From: Phoenix dactylifera
Taxonomy: Eukaryota; Streptophyta; Magnoliopsida; Arecales; Arecaceae
Length of the DNA: 64,000 nt
NCBI RefSeq assembly: GCF_009389715.1
Contig: NC_052399.1
Span: 20,639,045-20,703,044, forward strand
Direction: 5' to 3'
The notes under the pieces are model-generated. The model saw nothing but the letters and a program-made list of their open reading frames with translations, was not told where the DNA came from and ran no database searches. This document shows positions 12,501 through 24,330 of the stretch, piece after piece (position 1 is the first letter of the stretch; every line of letters starts with the position of its first letter). The translations under genes were made by a program, and so were the position numbers.

Positions 12501-13234
12501 ATTGGAAGTGCACGAGTCTTCCACCCTCAACCTGCTTCATCTAGACATAACTTTCAATCCTCCTTTGCCCATAAATCAAGTTATCAAGATAAATCAAAAG
12601 TGAATTTCATAGCACATCGATGAAAGTAACGTGGACTAATGGAAGACCAATTAAACAAATTAAAAGGAATAAAAATGAATTACTATAAATAAGACAAGAT
12701 AGATGAACAAGAATAAGCTAATACTCACACATCCACAGGCTCATACCAAAAATACCCACAAATTAACATGTCATGCTCAGTTTTGAGGATTAAAAGCAGC
12801 CACTGGGCTTCCAGGAAAACCAAAATACCAAATGGAACAAAAAATTAATCAAATGAGAATTCGTTCAGCTGATCATAGTAACAGTAGAGAACTTGATGAC
12901 AGCAGCAGGGAATTTAAGTATTTCAGGAGATAAACCTTCACTTATAAAAGTTCAATAGATACCATGCAGGCCTAATTGGACAGGACATCCATTCTAAGGT
13001 AAACTAAATGCCCTCATAGAAACAAAGAACCCATAAATAATACAGGACTATTAAAAAAAACGGGAGACAAAAGCTTCGTGGCAACCTAACAAATTGCCCT
13101 AACTGCAATGCAATAATAATAGAACTCACACTGATGAACATCCTGACATATAATAACTAAAACTGCCCACAAAATGATGGAGAAGGTTGTACTAGCTAAT
13201 GCAGAATGCGAAGGTTAGTAACTGAACTCTGCTG
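9518..13234. other. HSF promoter side, then intergenic DNA
   Basis: 9518-9800 is probable 5' UTR of the HSF gene. A TATA-like sequence in minus orientation lies near 9913-9921. Short open frames at 9818-10220 have no recognisable domain. 10230-13234 is AT-rich with no gene seen; the last part (about 12.9-13.23 kb) is likely 3' UTR of the rhamnose synthase gene on the minus strand. Confidence 0.45.
10082..10101. promoter_or_regulatory. HSE-like inverted repeat upstream of HSF gene
   Basis: A 20-bp inverted repeat with arms GAACACA and TGTGTTC around a further GAACAC, about 570 bp upstream of the HSF start. GAA/TTC spacing only loosely fits a canonical heat shock element, so a regulatory role is a guess. 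Confidence 0.25.
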
Positions 13235-15409
13235 TCACTCAAAGCTTGACTTAGCTACACCTACAGGAACCTTCCTGTTAGGTTCAAAAACATACTTAAT
13301 AAGTGAATCTTTGATGGACAGCAATTCAGGAAACTCATTCTTCAGCTTTGACGCATCCATCTCATTGTTGCTTCGAGGTGCAACAATAACTTTGGCCTGC
13401 TCTTCAAGTGTAAAATTGACCCACTTAAAGCTAGAATCCATATAGGTCTTGTACATCTCTAAGATCTCATTATGGCTGATGACACCAGGATTGGTGAAAT
13501 TCCATATGCCCCTACAGTTTCTCTTTGCCATCTCCACTGATATTGGTAGAAGCTCGTCTAAGACAGTCATGCTGTTTGGAATGTTCACCACTTTGTTATA
13601 GCGAGAGATCTTTGTAATGAAGTTGCGTGGATTATTAAGATCAGAAGATATTGGCATGCGGACTCTTAGAGTGCAAACGTTGTCGTATTCTTTCAAAAGT
13701 TCTTCAACCTGCATTGTACATAAAGGAGAATTCAAATTAGCTACTTAATACATATAACTAATTATAACTGCATAGACACTTCGTAAAAATAAAGGATCAA
13801 ATCCTAAGCTTGTCCAGGGTCTTCTAGTAGTTACCATTGCTTTAGTCTTTGAATAAAATGATCCAATAAAATTTGGCTTGTCTTCCTCCCTGAAGCCAAT
13901 GCCTGACCCTTCTGGATGTACTGCATCATACTCAAATATACACCCAGTAGCATAATTCATCATTAACAACCCATGCTCCCTGCAAATATCAGCTAGAGTC
14001 AAAGTACCCACGACATTGGTTCGAATCGTCTCAGGCTTGTGAGACTCACACCAGTCAACATTAGGTCTTCCGGTCACACCAGCAGCATTAAAAACATGTG
14101 TTGGCTTTGCAGTTTGAATATCCGAAATGAGCGAGAAACGCTCTTCCAGGCGACCCTTTCCATACACAAATGGTATACCTTGCTTCTCACATATCTTCCC
14201 AAGAAGGCCACCAATCCATCCAGTCCTTCCATAAATCAAGAACTTCAAAGATGGCTTCAGCGATGAACCACCAGTGTTCTTTGAAGCAGGAATTGCCATC
14301 TTCATCGGACTAAAAGTATTAGTTATCTGGGAGACCATGTTCTTGGTATTTTCAGAACCATCAAATTGTCTTCCAATTCCAGGCATCATCAGCATCCTTG
14401 GATGAGGCAACAGTGCACCAGAGACATCACCCCACCAATCAGGATTGGCTGTATACCATTCCATCGTCTTTTTCAAGCCCTCTTCCCATGTTGTCCTCTC
14501 TGACCACCCCAAATTCTTCAGCTTCTGATCATCCAGAAAGTACCTTTGATCATTGAAGGGCCTATTGTCCACAAACTTGATAACTTCGTCAGGGTCCAAT
14601 GAGAAAAGCTTACAAATATCCTTCGCAACATCAATCACCCTCCTCTCTTTCTTTGTCCCGATATTATAAACATGCCCGACTTCTCCCTGGTGAAGGATGA
14701 CCTCAAATGCCTCTGCAACATCCTCGCAGTAGAGATAGCTCCTCACATTAGATCCATCTCCATGAATTGGGAGCGGCTGTCCTCTCATAGCCAAGAGGAG
14801 AAACTTAGGAATAAGCTTCTCAGGAAACTGATTGGGCCCATATACGTTGTTTCCCCGTGTGGTAATAACAGGCAGACCATAGGATCTTCCATATGCCATA
14901 ACAAGCATCTCAGCCCCAGCTTTGGTAGCAGAATATGGGTTTGTTGGGAGCAGCTGAGATGCCTCATGATTTCCAACCACAGCATCCTCATCAGTCTCAC
15001 CATAGACCTCATCTGTGCTAACATGGATGAACCTTCTGATCTGGCCAGTGAGCTTGCAGGCCTCAAGGAGCACATGGGTACCATAGATGTTGTTCTTTGT
15101 GAACTCAAAAGAGTTGCCAAAGGAGTTGTCAACATGCGTCTGAGCCGCAAAGTGCATAATGGTATCAATGGACTCAGTGATGAGGAGGAAGTTGACGAGG
15201 TCTGCACTTGCAATATCACCTTTGACAAACTTGAAGTTGGGCGATGAACGGGAAGGAAGGAAATTGTTCAGATTAGAGCAGTAGTCAAGCTTATCAAGAA
15301 CCACAATCTTGTAATCGGGGTAGTTTCGGATGAGGCGGTTGGCAACATGTGACGCAATAAAGCCAGCCGCCCCAGTGATGAGGATGTTTTTAGGTGTATG
15401 TGCCGCCAT
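13235..15409 (-). CDS. Trifunctional UDP-L-rhamnose synthase (RHM)
   Basis: Cytosolic enzyme converting UDP-glucose to UDP-L-rhamnose for pectin and flavonoid glycosides. The N-terminal half is the NAD-dependent 4,6-dehydratase and the C-terminal half the NADPH-dependent 3,5-epimerase/4-reductase. Exon 1 is 15409-13835 (525 codons) and exon 2 is 13708-13235, with a 126-bp intron cutting SKTKAM|VEELLKEYDN; the product is 682 residues, normal for the family. Visible motifs: GAAGFIA nucleotide-binding loop (13-19), STDE (131-134) and Y159xxxK163 of the dehydratase; second loop GRTGWIG (394-400) and Y519xxxK523 of the reductase. The sequence is highly conserved and has no breaks. The start is the ATG giving MAAHTPKNIL; the upstream open frame crosses a probable leader-intron acceptor (CTGCAG). 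Which RHM paralogue it is cannot be decided. Confidence 0.95.
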
Positions 15410-16570
15410 CTTTTTTGTTGCCAAAACCAATCCTGCAGAAATCACAACATGCAGAGCAGCGCATTCATTATTCATATAGCACGAAATTCACTGCACAAAC
15501 AGGTTTTACAAACCTTTTCCAAGTATTCCATGAACCTTGGACGCATATCCAAAAGAAAAAAAACCATACATTTCAATCAGATCTTTTATTCATCCATTAT
15601 GTTAACATAAGAAGCCGATAGATCATCCATTATGCTGGCGAGATTGAAAAACTGATATTTTGAACTTTCAATAACAATCAGACATAAAAAATAAAAAAAA
15701 GGGGGAATCTCAATCAGAAGCTGTTGGGAGATATATATGAGCTAACCTCAAAAAGCTTAACATTAGGTTTCGTCATATGGGACCCAAAAATATACTACTC
15801 TGTAAGCAAGTAAAATAATAAGGAAACGTAGGTCAGAATAGCCAATGTCCAGAGATTCTATCTCAAGTCTCCACTTTGAATAGTGGATTCGTGAGTGCCG
15901 GAACTGCATGGCTTATGAACATCGTAACAAGTAATCTATCTATGTATCTACATCGTATCGCTCCAATCTAAGATCCAGAAATCCATGAAATCCGCACAAA
16001 AAAAAAATCAAGAACACGGATGTTTCTATCGCTAATCAACAATCTCAAACCCATCTACCAAGATCAAAAACCACCGCACAGCAGTTCGAAACATATCACA
16101 CGAGCCAACCAAAGCTAATCCAATTAAAGAACATAAAAAGATAACCATATATGAGGAAAAAGAGGAAAAATACAAACCCTGGAATTACCTTGTCGCCTTC
16201 TGGGATCAAAGCATCCAAGAAAACCAGATCCAAGTAAGAAGTGACGTAAACAAGAAATACAAAAAGATTACCATATTCAATCACACTTTACAAGCAAAAT
16301 CACCAAGAAAAGGAACGAAATATTGCGTTACATGGATTCAAAAGAAAAGAACGATGCTCAGATCTAGGGCATTAAAAGAAAGGAAACTTTTTGCGGTGAT
16401 CGAAACTAGACGAAGCAAAAACAGATGAAGAAGCGTAATGCGAATAGCTTTAAACATCCACGGAGAGATCGAACAGATAAGAAAAGAAAACCTTACAGCG
16501 ATCGAGAGACGAGAAGAGGATCGCGGGAGGAAGCGGTGATCTTTCCTTTCAGACAGGAGCGGGGAATATA
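15410..16570 (-). other. 5' leader intron(s) and promoter side of RHM
   Basis: Reading the minus strand, a CTGCAG acceptor lies about 25 bases before the RHM ATG. A good donor (CGCTGTAAGG) lies near 16497, after a purine-rich GC-rich leader, and a second possible donor (CAAGGTAATTCC) near 16190. A TATA-like CTTATATTCC is at about 16565-16575 on the minus strand. This suggests a leader of one or two noncoding exons. Confidence 0.5.
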
Positions 16571-17646
16571 AGAGCGCGGGCAGAAGAGGGAAAGGGTGGT
16601 AGGTAGGGGAATGAATTAAATCGAAGGGCAAGAGGGAGATTTCCTTTCTTTTCTTCTATTTTTTTTAATGAGAGCTGGGGGAGATATTCGTGCCTTGCGC
16701 GCGCTCTCACATCAGAGAAGGGAGAGAGAGAGAAGGGGAGAACGATCGACCGAGAGAGAAAGGGATGAAGACGAGGTGGTTAAAAGCCCCTTTCAGACAC
16801 GTGTGAGGGAGCGCGGGTTGGTTCTTTGCTATTTCTTTCCTAGTTCTATTTCTGTCTTTGGTTTTTTTTTTTTAGTCTCTCTTTTTTTTAATTAGCCACA
16901 CTAAAATAAAAAAATTTGTGCTACCTTATATTATGGCTCGTGCCACAAGATTAATAGATAATTAGCAATTCAGATGGATGGTGATGAGAGACACCATAAC
17001 TTTTTTTTTTAAAAAAAAAAGAAGAATTATGATGAGGATTTGCTATGAGGTGCCTAAGTTGAAGAATTTATGAGATTCTAACACAAGTTATGTGATGGTT
17101 CAGCTGAATTTGGTATAAGTTGCTGTTGCACATTAAACTGCATGCCACTTTATTGGCAAGCTATAATGGCTCATTATATTTATTGAAATGCTGCATTTAT
17201 ATGCAAGTTGTTAGAATCAAATCCCAATAATAAATAAAAATTTACTTCTAAAAAAAGATACGAAAAAGTTACAATATCAATAGAAAATCATATAATGATA
17301 ATATAGGACGGTAATTGCAACCATCATAGAAAGGTGATCAAATTTGTCTCAACTATAGTTATCTTTCAAAAATGGAATGCTATGTTTCAAAAGATGATTA
17401 AACTTGTTTCCAGCAATATTATCCTTCTAAGAATGAATAGGACTGCTACTATAATTGTTTCTCATGAAAACTTGATAATGATTGGATATATGTCAACCAG
17501 CTAATAGCATTGATTGGATTAGTAATAGTAAGGGATATGCACCAAGTCTCTAACCGGAGTGAAGTGTTCTATGTTGCTAGAAATCGGGTTATATATTTTG
17601 CGCAAAAAAAAAATCTTTTTTTTTACATGGGTTCATCTACCGTGCA
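16571..17646. other. Intergenic DNA
   Basis: A purine-rich stretch at 16700-16800 (GAGA repeats) belongs to the RHM promoter side. The rest is AT-rich. No gene was recognised. Confidence 0.5.
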
Positions 17647-18053
17647 TAGGGCTGCAAATGGATCGGGTCCATCCATGATTCGATCCGACCTGACCTGCAT
17701 AAGATCCGATCCAACCCAAATTTTAGGATCTGCGGAGCCAGATCGGATCCTAAATTTGGATCCGTTCTATTTTCGGGTCAGGCCGGGTCCACCCAATTTT
17801 GATCCGGATCTGGATCCGATTCGATTCTTTTTTTTTGGTCAGTTTTTTGCTATTATATAGTGAAACTTTAAATATAAAAATACATAAATTCGAATCCGAC
17901 TTAATTCGAATGATCCGTCAGGTCAAAATTTATAGGCATGGATCTAATCTGGTTTTCATCTGAGTTGAGTCTGGGTCCAAAATTAGAATCCGAATAAGAA
18001 ATCGGATCGAAGCGGAGTCACTCAGGATCCGATCCGACTTATTTGCAGCCCTA
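17647..18053. mobile_element. hAT-type MITE with 8-bp target duplication
   Basis: A 407-bp element bounded by perfect 13-bp inverted repeats, TAGGGCTGCAAAT at the left and ATTTGCAGCCCTA at the right. Flanks are ACCGTGCA (17639-17646) and GCCGTGCA (18054-18061), an 8-bp duplication with one mismatch, the size made by hAT transposases. The subterminal regions are full of GGATCCGATCC-like repeats in both orientations, and no transposase is present, so it is non-autonomous. It is an ordinary DNA transposon derivative and looks whole. Confidence 0.88.
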
Positions 18054-18769
18054 GCCGTGCATATCTCAGTACATTCCAAACTTCTTTATCCAATCATCTG
18101 AATAAATTTTAATGGTGGATTCGTTAGCAATGCGGAGCAACGGATAGTGGTATCTCTTATGAAAATTAGTGCGACATGTATTATGGTTGATTTTGGGGAT
18201 CTCGGTGGGTGAGAAAGATGCCATTCCCGGTTCATTGGAGGGCGAAGAGGAGCACGTGGTGCACCCATTCCCATGTAGTACCTCTGCCCACGCTTGTCAG
18301 GTAGTGGGACTGGATGGATTCTCGCAATCTTCTATCCACATTTAATATTTTTTCTAAATTAGTAATAGCTACTGATATCGGATCTTATGAAAAATAAAGA
18401 CCATCGTATCATCTGGGTTTATTGATTTATTGTCGTGTTTCTTTTTTCTTACTATTGGTTAATGAGACTGATAAGAGATTTTCTAGAACTCATTCGGTCC
18501 GCGAGAAAAAAATTTTCATCAAAATATTATATTTAAAAAATAATTTTTAAAAATATAATATTTGAAAAAAATGGCTATAGCATATTTGATTAACTATTAA
18601 AAAAAGGTACGTTTCAGAATAGTTTTTTTTATAGAAAAGTTGTGTGAAATATCTTTATACCAAGATAAAATTTTCTTATGTATTTTTTTTTCACGAAGCA
18701 TGAAAATTTTATTTATATAAAAATGTTACTTTTTCATTTTTTTATAAAAAACTTCAACCAAATTAACAC

Positions 18770-19010
18770 TGCAAACGAGCCAGGTTGACTCGTGACCCGA
18801 CCCGACCTGCTTAGACCCCGCCCGACTGTTTTGGAGGACCTATGGGATAAAATTGGACTTGTTCTATTTTTCGGATCGGACCTGTATTTGCTAAATTTAG
18901 ATCCGACTCATTTAAAATTGGATAATTTTGAATTTTTAATTCTACGATCCGTCCTGATCTAACCTAATCTGAATCTGTAAAATTATTTGGATTCACGGAG
19001 TGCAAACAAG
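18770..19010. repeat. Fragment related to the hAT MITE
   Basis: Rich in 'gacccgacc', 'atccgac' and 'gatccgtcctgatc' motifs like the MITE at 17.6-18.1 kb. No matching terminal inverted repeats or target duplication were found, so it is taken as a truncated or diverged relative. Confidence 0.4.
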
Positions 19011-19804
19011 TTCTATTAAGACTCAACCCAAGCTATGTATCCCTATGAAAATTGAAATTATGCCCGGAGAGTCAGAGGTCAAAGATCCAAAACCGAGCAG
19101 GCATCTATTATTAAATGAAGGCCCAGTTCACATTTGGCCACACAGTGGCACAGCCACGATGCAGTGGAGCAAACAAAATGAGTCGCTGATTCTACCGACA
19201 ACGCTTTACCAATGCATGTGATTTTGGCGCGTGTGAATAGAGTAGCTCCAAAAATATGGTGGGTAGGTAGGGAAAGATAACAAGAGATGGCCACTTGGAA
19301 TTTTTTTATTCCTCCATCTGGGTCTCCAGATAGAGTTTCTAGAATAAGAAATGAGTTTAAAATGTAGCATGAAACTAGGGATAGAAATACATAAATATAA
19401 TCCCAATTTATAGGTGAGAATATTCACAACCCCAACTTATTTTACAAGTTTTGGTTACTTGGTAGTGGCAAAATCTAGTAAATTTAATCTCATGCCCTTG
19501 ATATTTATTTTATATTTTCATCATATTATTTCCTAGTGAGCGGCTATTTAACCATGCAATATGAGTTCTAAAACAAAAGAATAATTTGCACCACTATATA
19601 CTGCAACCAATTATAGTATATTGCTGATCACATGGGACTTACTTCATGATGGTTGCAAAAGATATTTCTTCTAAAGTATTTGGACATTTTATTTTCAAAT
19701 GCTCACGGATGTATTTACTCTATCTTGATTTAATGATTCCGGTTTACTAAAAAAATTAATATTAATAATTTTTTTATTGTCATTTATGCTCAGGGGACTA
19801 GACT

Positions 19805-20040
19805 CTATTGATGCTCTTTCCCTTCTGCCATCTGAAACTTCATCAAACTTGATGCAACTTCAGATGGAGAAGGGCCTACTTTCTTAAAAGATCTTTGGAT
19901 TTGGTCATCTGAAAATAGATCTATTGTGATCTTGCGACCATCGATTTGCAGTTCACAGGGGTTTCCCAACAAGTTCGTCATGCTCCGCAAAGCATTGTTT
20001 TGGTTCTTTTCCTGGCACTCTATTCGAGCAAAATGTTGAT
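19805..20040 (-). pseudogene. Unidentified conserved-looking gene fragment
   Basis: On the minus strand about 75 codons read as a plausible folded-domain sequence: FARIECQEKNQ, LRSMTNLLGNPCEL, QIDGRKITIDLFSDDQIQRS and KKVGPSPSEVASSLMKFQ, ending in a stop at 19805-19807. An alternative frame just upstream starts MASTVEGEEISTF, and the two frames seem to belong together with a one-base break between them. There is no neighbouring exon that I can see. The composition is unlike the AT-rich flanks. I do not recognise the family; it could be a retrocopied or transposon-captured exon. Confidence 0.35.
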
Positions 20041-20454
20041 ATTTCTTCTCCTTCTACAGTACTTGCCATTACTCTTCTTCCTCTTTCGGGTTGTCCATTT
20101 TAATCTTGCAACTGTCTTCTTAAAAAATAAAAAAATATATATAAGTAGACCGGATATTATAAATTTAAATTACAAATTTACATTTTCTTTTGCTCTGGAT
20201 GGTATTCTCAAGGTCCACGTTTTTTCCATTTCTAAGGAAAACACCGTGGACATGCACCGGCTGGTGACCGTTGCATATCCAGAATGCTGTCCAGTTCACC
20301 TATCCCATTCGCAATACACTGCATTCATCTCTTGGTAGTCTAGTCTCCTTCACTACCATCGCATCACTCCCTTTGTCCCTTCCATTCCATTTTACAAAAC
20401 TCCCCCTTTACAATAATAGTTGTTATCGTTACAAATAATATGAAATTTTTCGCG

Positions 20455-20712
20455 AAGATCCAATTCCAAATCGGACCCAACCCAAATTTTAACCAGACTC
20501 GAATTTCTTAAGTTGGATCCTGGTTATACACGAATCCGACCTAACTTGAATTACTTCTTGGGTTAAAAATTATAGCCATATATTCGAACCAATCTGATCT
20601 GCTCTTCTATTGAATTTGACCTCGATGCAAAATTAAAATCCGTATAAAAAATCGGATTGGATCATGATCGCTTATGATCCAGTTCGATCTGACTTATTTA
20701 CACCTATAAACC
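20455..20712. repeat. Second fragment related to the hAT MITE
   Basis: Contains 'aatcggacccaacccaaatttt', 'gaatccgacctaa' and ends in GACTTATTTACACCTA, close to the right end of the 17.6-18.1 kb MITE (GACTTATTTGCAGCCCTA). The left inverted repeat is missing, so it is truncated. Confidence 0.5.
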
Positions 20713-22600
20713 AAATAAGATATTTTTTTATTTCTTATTTAACTTTTTTTTTTCTCTACAAACCAAACAAATTCTTGGATGGTATTCATAAGTTATAACT
20801 TTTTTTTTTCTAAATTCCTTTTCTTTTAATAGTAAATCGTCAAACCACGCGTTGCAATTTCTCGTCGGTCTCCAACACGAACCCTTTCCCGAGAGGGCCG
20901 GTGGGTGCGGATCCTCATAGATTATTGCCAAGGGACGCAAGATAGCTGCCAAAATCGTACGTTGATTAGCCTGGCAACAGCGTATACGTGTCCTGCTCCC
21001 AGGGTAGGTGTTATGGGTGATTTGTGGGGCCAGTTACGGGATAACGCATCAAATTGGGACCAGTTCAATAATTAATTTGGGCCTTCACGTGATCAAAACG
21101 TGCATGTGACTGGAACTGACGAGGCATCGTATAAATTTAAAATAGTCTAAATATTTATCTAATATAATTAAAGTAGCTAAATTTATTTAATATATTTTTT
21201 TATTGGTGAAAGTATTATAAAAAAAGTTCTTCAAAAAATTCATGAAGAAAAGTTTATTGGATCTATAATTACTATTTAAATAACTTTATAATTTATTAAA
21301 ATTTTTGTTTGCCTGCAAGTACAACAAGTTGTATCTATCTCGTGGAAAGTGTGTGAGAATTATTGATGTGCATGCCATTGCATTACTCTTAATGTAGAGT
21401 TTCTAAATTAGATTTGTTTTTTTCTTATGGTCATGTTTCAATTGGGCTCATTTAATCAATTAGCTGCAGCCAAGAAGAGAGGATATGTCCATAAAACAAG
21501 TCGGACACGTGTTGACGATATAGCATACACGAAGGCTGGCCAATTGTTTCGTTAATTAAGTTTCGATATCACGAGATAATACAGTCATTTTGGTTTGCTC
21601 TCATTTTAGATAAGGTGACCTTGATTTATAATAATATGTGATTTCAACTTTAGACTACTAGCCACTATTTTTTTTCCTAATTTTTAGCAGCCGCATTTTG
21701 ACATTCAATCAAAATAAAAATATGCATACTCGGAAATAATTTAACTAGAAACATTTAAGTTTGCCAGCAACATTCTTGATAATTTAATGAGTTGCTTGAA
21801 TGTAGCACAATGCGGTATAGATGATAGAGAGTGAATAATGGTGAGATCAAAATGGTATTATGGAAGCTTTCGATCAATGCTCCTCATGAAAGTTGAAGTA
21901 ATGGTTGGCACAACATGACTTAAACTATACTACGAAGTTGAGTTTTCTTCTTTTTTCCCACTTCAAAGTAAAGTTTTTTTTTGTGTGTGAGTTTTTGAAA
22001 TGGGAGGAGGTAGTGTTACCACCCTTTGTTTTATTGATAATGATGTTATTCACTGCAAAATAGAGAGAAGAATGGATGAATTGACATCAAATAATAGTCC
22101 AAGATGGATGAGGGGGGTGGCAATTACTTCGAGTTGGTCCGGATCAAATGCAAACATCATTTGTTTATTAAATGAGTCAAAATTCTAAACTTGGGTCGGA
22201 CCTTTTTAATAAACCAACTAGATCGGCTTAACATATTTAATAGGTCAAATTTATTTTAAATATATCATACATATCTTTGAACATGCCTTAAACATGTTAA
22301 ATGGATTAAGCAGGTTGACCTAATCCAGCTATTAAACAGATCAAAACAGATTAAACCGGCTAGCTAAAAATATGAATTCAACCCATTGAGTCAACGGATT
22401 AGATTAGACCGGTTGATCGGCCATGCATGACGTGGACCCATTTTAAATCAGATGGAGCCCATGATGTCCTAGCACGCACCGCAAGCCCGTCCTAGTAAAA
22501 CTTTGGGCAGGCCCTATCATATCCGAACCCAGCCATTGTTGGGCCGGCCCGGCCCGGTCCAGCCCTTCCGGGCCCATATAGGACTACTTTGACTGGGGAG
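20713..22600. other. Intergenic DNA with a repeat at 22180-22430
   Basis: Mostly AT-rich with no gene seen. 22180-22430 holds 'gggtcgga', 'attaaac.gatcaaaac.gattaaacc' motifs shared with 48780-49200, a motif style common in plant non-autonomous hAT elements. The GC-rich stretch after 22500 is probably the promoter of the hydrolase gene. Confidence 0.45.
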
Positions 22601-22689
22601 AGCGTCTTTGATCTGGAGATGGTAGGCTACCTGCGAGAAGGTACTCATCCGTGAATCCTCCCTTCGATATAGCTTCTACAGCGGGTGAA

Positions 22690-23301
22690 GACTCGCGAGA
22701 GCGGCGAGCGAGCGAGAAAGCGAGACATAGAACAAAGCGGATCGATGTCCAGGTATAAGCTGAAGAACTATTTCTGAATTTATTTACCAAGATTTCATCT
22801 TTAATATAATCCCAGTGTGACTTCTGCATCCCTCGCTCTTTTAATTAAGCAAATCCGGTGAATTATAGTGCTGTTATTATTTTTGATCAAGTGGTTTCTC
22901 GCCCACTTTATTTAACACCTAATCTTATCCTTGCTTTGTTATTTAAAGGGATCATCAACTCGATTGAAGGTCTTCTACTCATTTTCCTGTTATTTCCCAT
23001 GATTTAGGGCTGAAAAGTTGTATCATCGTTCCAGTTTCCCATTTCTTCGCTCTGTTATGCTGTGAATTTATATGTATGTAGGTGTTCTTCTGGTTAGTAA
23101 ATGCATCTATTTGTTACTCTGCTGATAGAATTAGAATTTTCGAAATTTTAATTGCTACTTTGATTTATGTTCTCCTTGTTGTCTGTCAAGAAATTTTATT
23201 TTCCTTTACCTTCTTCGTTGTCTGTTTCCAAAGCCAATTGCTTTAAATTCCCCTCGTATATGTTGCTAATTCAGTCAGTTTGTAATAGTTTCAGTAATGT
23301 G
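22690..23301 (+). other. 5' leader exon and intron of the hydrolase gene
   Basis: A GC-rich leader ends with TGTCCAG|GTATAAG near 22752. The acceptor TTTCAG is at about 23289-23294, seven bases before the ATG at 23302. Splicing would remove about 540 bp. The longer open frame starting at 23167 lies in this intron and is not used. Confidence 0.6.
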
Positions 23302-24330
23302 ATGGGAGGGCACAAACCAACCAAGCCATTCCATGACACCCAGAGATGGAGAGCAGTTGCTCTGGCATCCTTAGTTCTGGTTTTGGTTACTTCCACAATA
23401 ATTATTAAAGGAAAACCCAGCTCCCCATCTGGTGTTTCAAATCTAAAATCGAATAGCTTTCATACTTCTATCCAGTTCCAGCCTTCTGTGGAGTTCATGA
23501 ATGGTACCAATTTGATATGGCAAATACCCAAGTCACCCAAGGCTGTTCTTTTCCTAGCTCATGGCTGCAATGGCCAAGCTGCCAACTTTTGGGACAAGTC
23601 TCCTAGCTGCCAAAATTGTGTCGGATTGCCTGAAGAGAGGCTCATCGTGCTCCATGCTCTTGAACGAAGATTTGCAGTCCTATCGGTATCTAGTTTGGGA
23701 AGATGCTGGTCCTTTGGGAAGGAGAAAGAAAACGTCAAATGGATTATTAAATGGTGGATTGAAAAAAATAAGCTCGAGAAGCTCCCTGTTACAGCACTTG
23801 GGGCATCTTCTGGTGGTTATTTTGTTTCTGCACTTGCTGCTGAGATAAAATTTAGCAGCATTACGATTATGATTGCAGAAGGGCGGTTTGATTCTATGGC
23901 GATACCAGAAAGCTACCCACCCACCCTTTTTGTCCACATGCCTAAGGACCGCATCAGAGCGGAGTTGATACTAATGAACATGGAAGCTCTAAGGCAGAAG
24001 GGAATTCCTGTCAAAGAGATTAGATGCATGCAGTTTCCTTTAGCTCCAGAGCTATTATCTGATAAAATTCCAGGGTTAGACCAGACCTTGTCTGTTAGGT
24101 TGTTTAAGGTTTTCCATGAGAAAGGATTCATCGACAAGAATGGATACATGAGGAATGATGGGCGGGCCATTCCATGGAAGCAAGCTCTTATGCAAAGGAA
24201 TTTGTTACTGAAGAAGCATGAATTGGTCAAGCACATTGAAGAGGAGCTAAATCTTGCATTTGCATACCATGAGATGACCAGTTTGCAGTCAGATGATATT
24301 TTTGACTGGTTTGAGTCTCACATGAATTGA
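23302..24330 (+). CDS. Membrane-anchored alpha/beta hydrolase-fold protein
   Basis: Plant alpha/beta hydrolase superfamily protein of 342 residues; substrate unknown. A short polar N-terminus (MGGHKPTKPFHDTQRWR) is followed by one hydrophobic segment (about 18-35, VALASLVLVLVTSTIII), suggesting a type II membrane anchor. The hydrolase part starts near residue 60. HGCNGQ (88-93) is the likely oxyanion loop and GASSGG (167-172) the nucleophile elbow, with Ser169 the candidate nucleophile. The segment LFVHMPKDR probably carries the acid-region strand; the catalytic His is not certain. The CDS is a single coding exon after a leader intron. I chose the ATG at 23302 because it follows the acceptor directly and gives the membrane anchor. 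No breaks are seen. It resembles unnamed plant proteins rather than carboxylesterase CXE or MES families. Confidence 0.8.
   Translation: MGGHKPTKPFHDTQRWRAVALASLVLVLVTSTIIIKGKPSSPSGVSNLKSNSFHTSIQFQPSVEFMNGTNLIWQIPKSPKAVLFLAHGCNGQAANFWDKSPSCQNCVGLPEERLIVLHALERRFAVLSVSSLGRCWSFGKEKENVKWIIKWWIEKNKLEKLPVTALGASSGGYFVSALAAEIKFSSITIMIAEGRFDSMAIPESYPPTLFVHMPKDRIRAELILMNMEALRQKGIPVKEIRCMQFPLAPELLSDKIPGLDQTLSVRLFKVFHEKGFIDKNGYMRNDGRAIPWKQALMQRNLLLKKHELVKHIEEELNLAFAYHEMTSLQSDDIFDWFESHMN

Noticed and set aside
14672-15247. 191-codon open frame on +
   Set aside because: Antisense shadow of the highly conserved RHM dehydratase domain.
23167-23301. Longer N-terminus for the hydrolase
   Set aside because: Lies in the leader intron before a clear acceptor; no family similarity.
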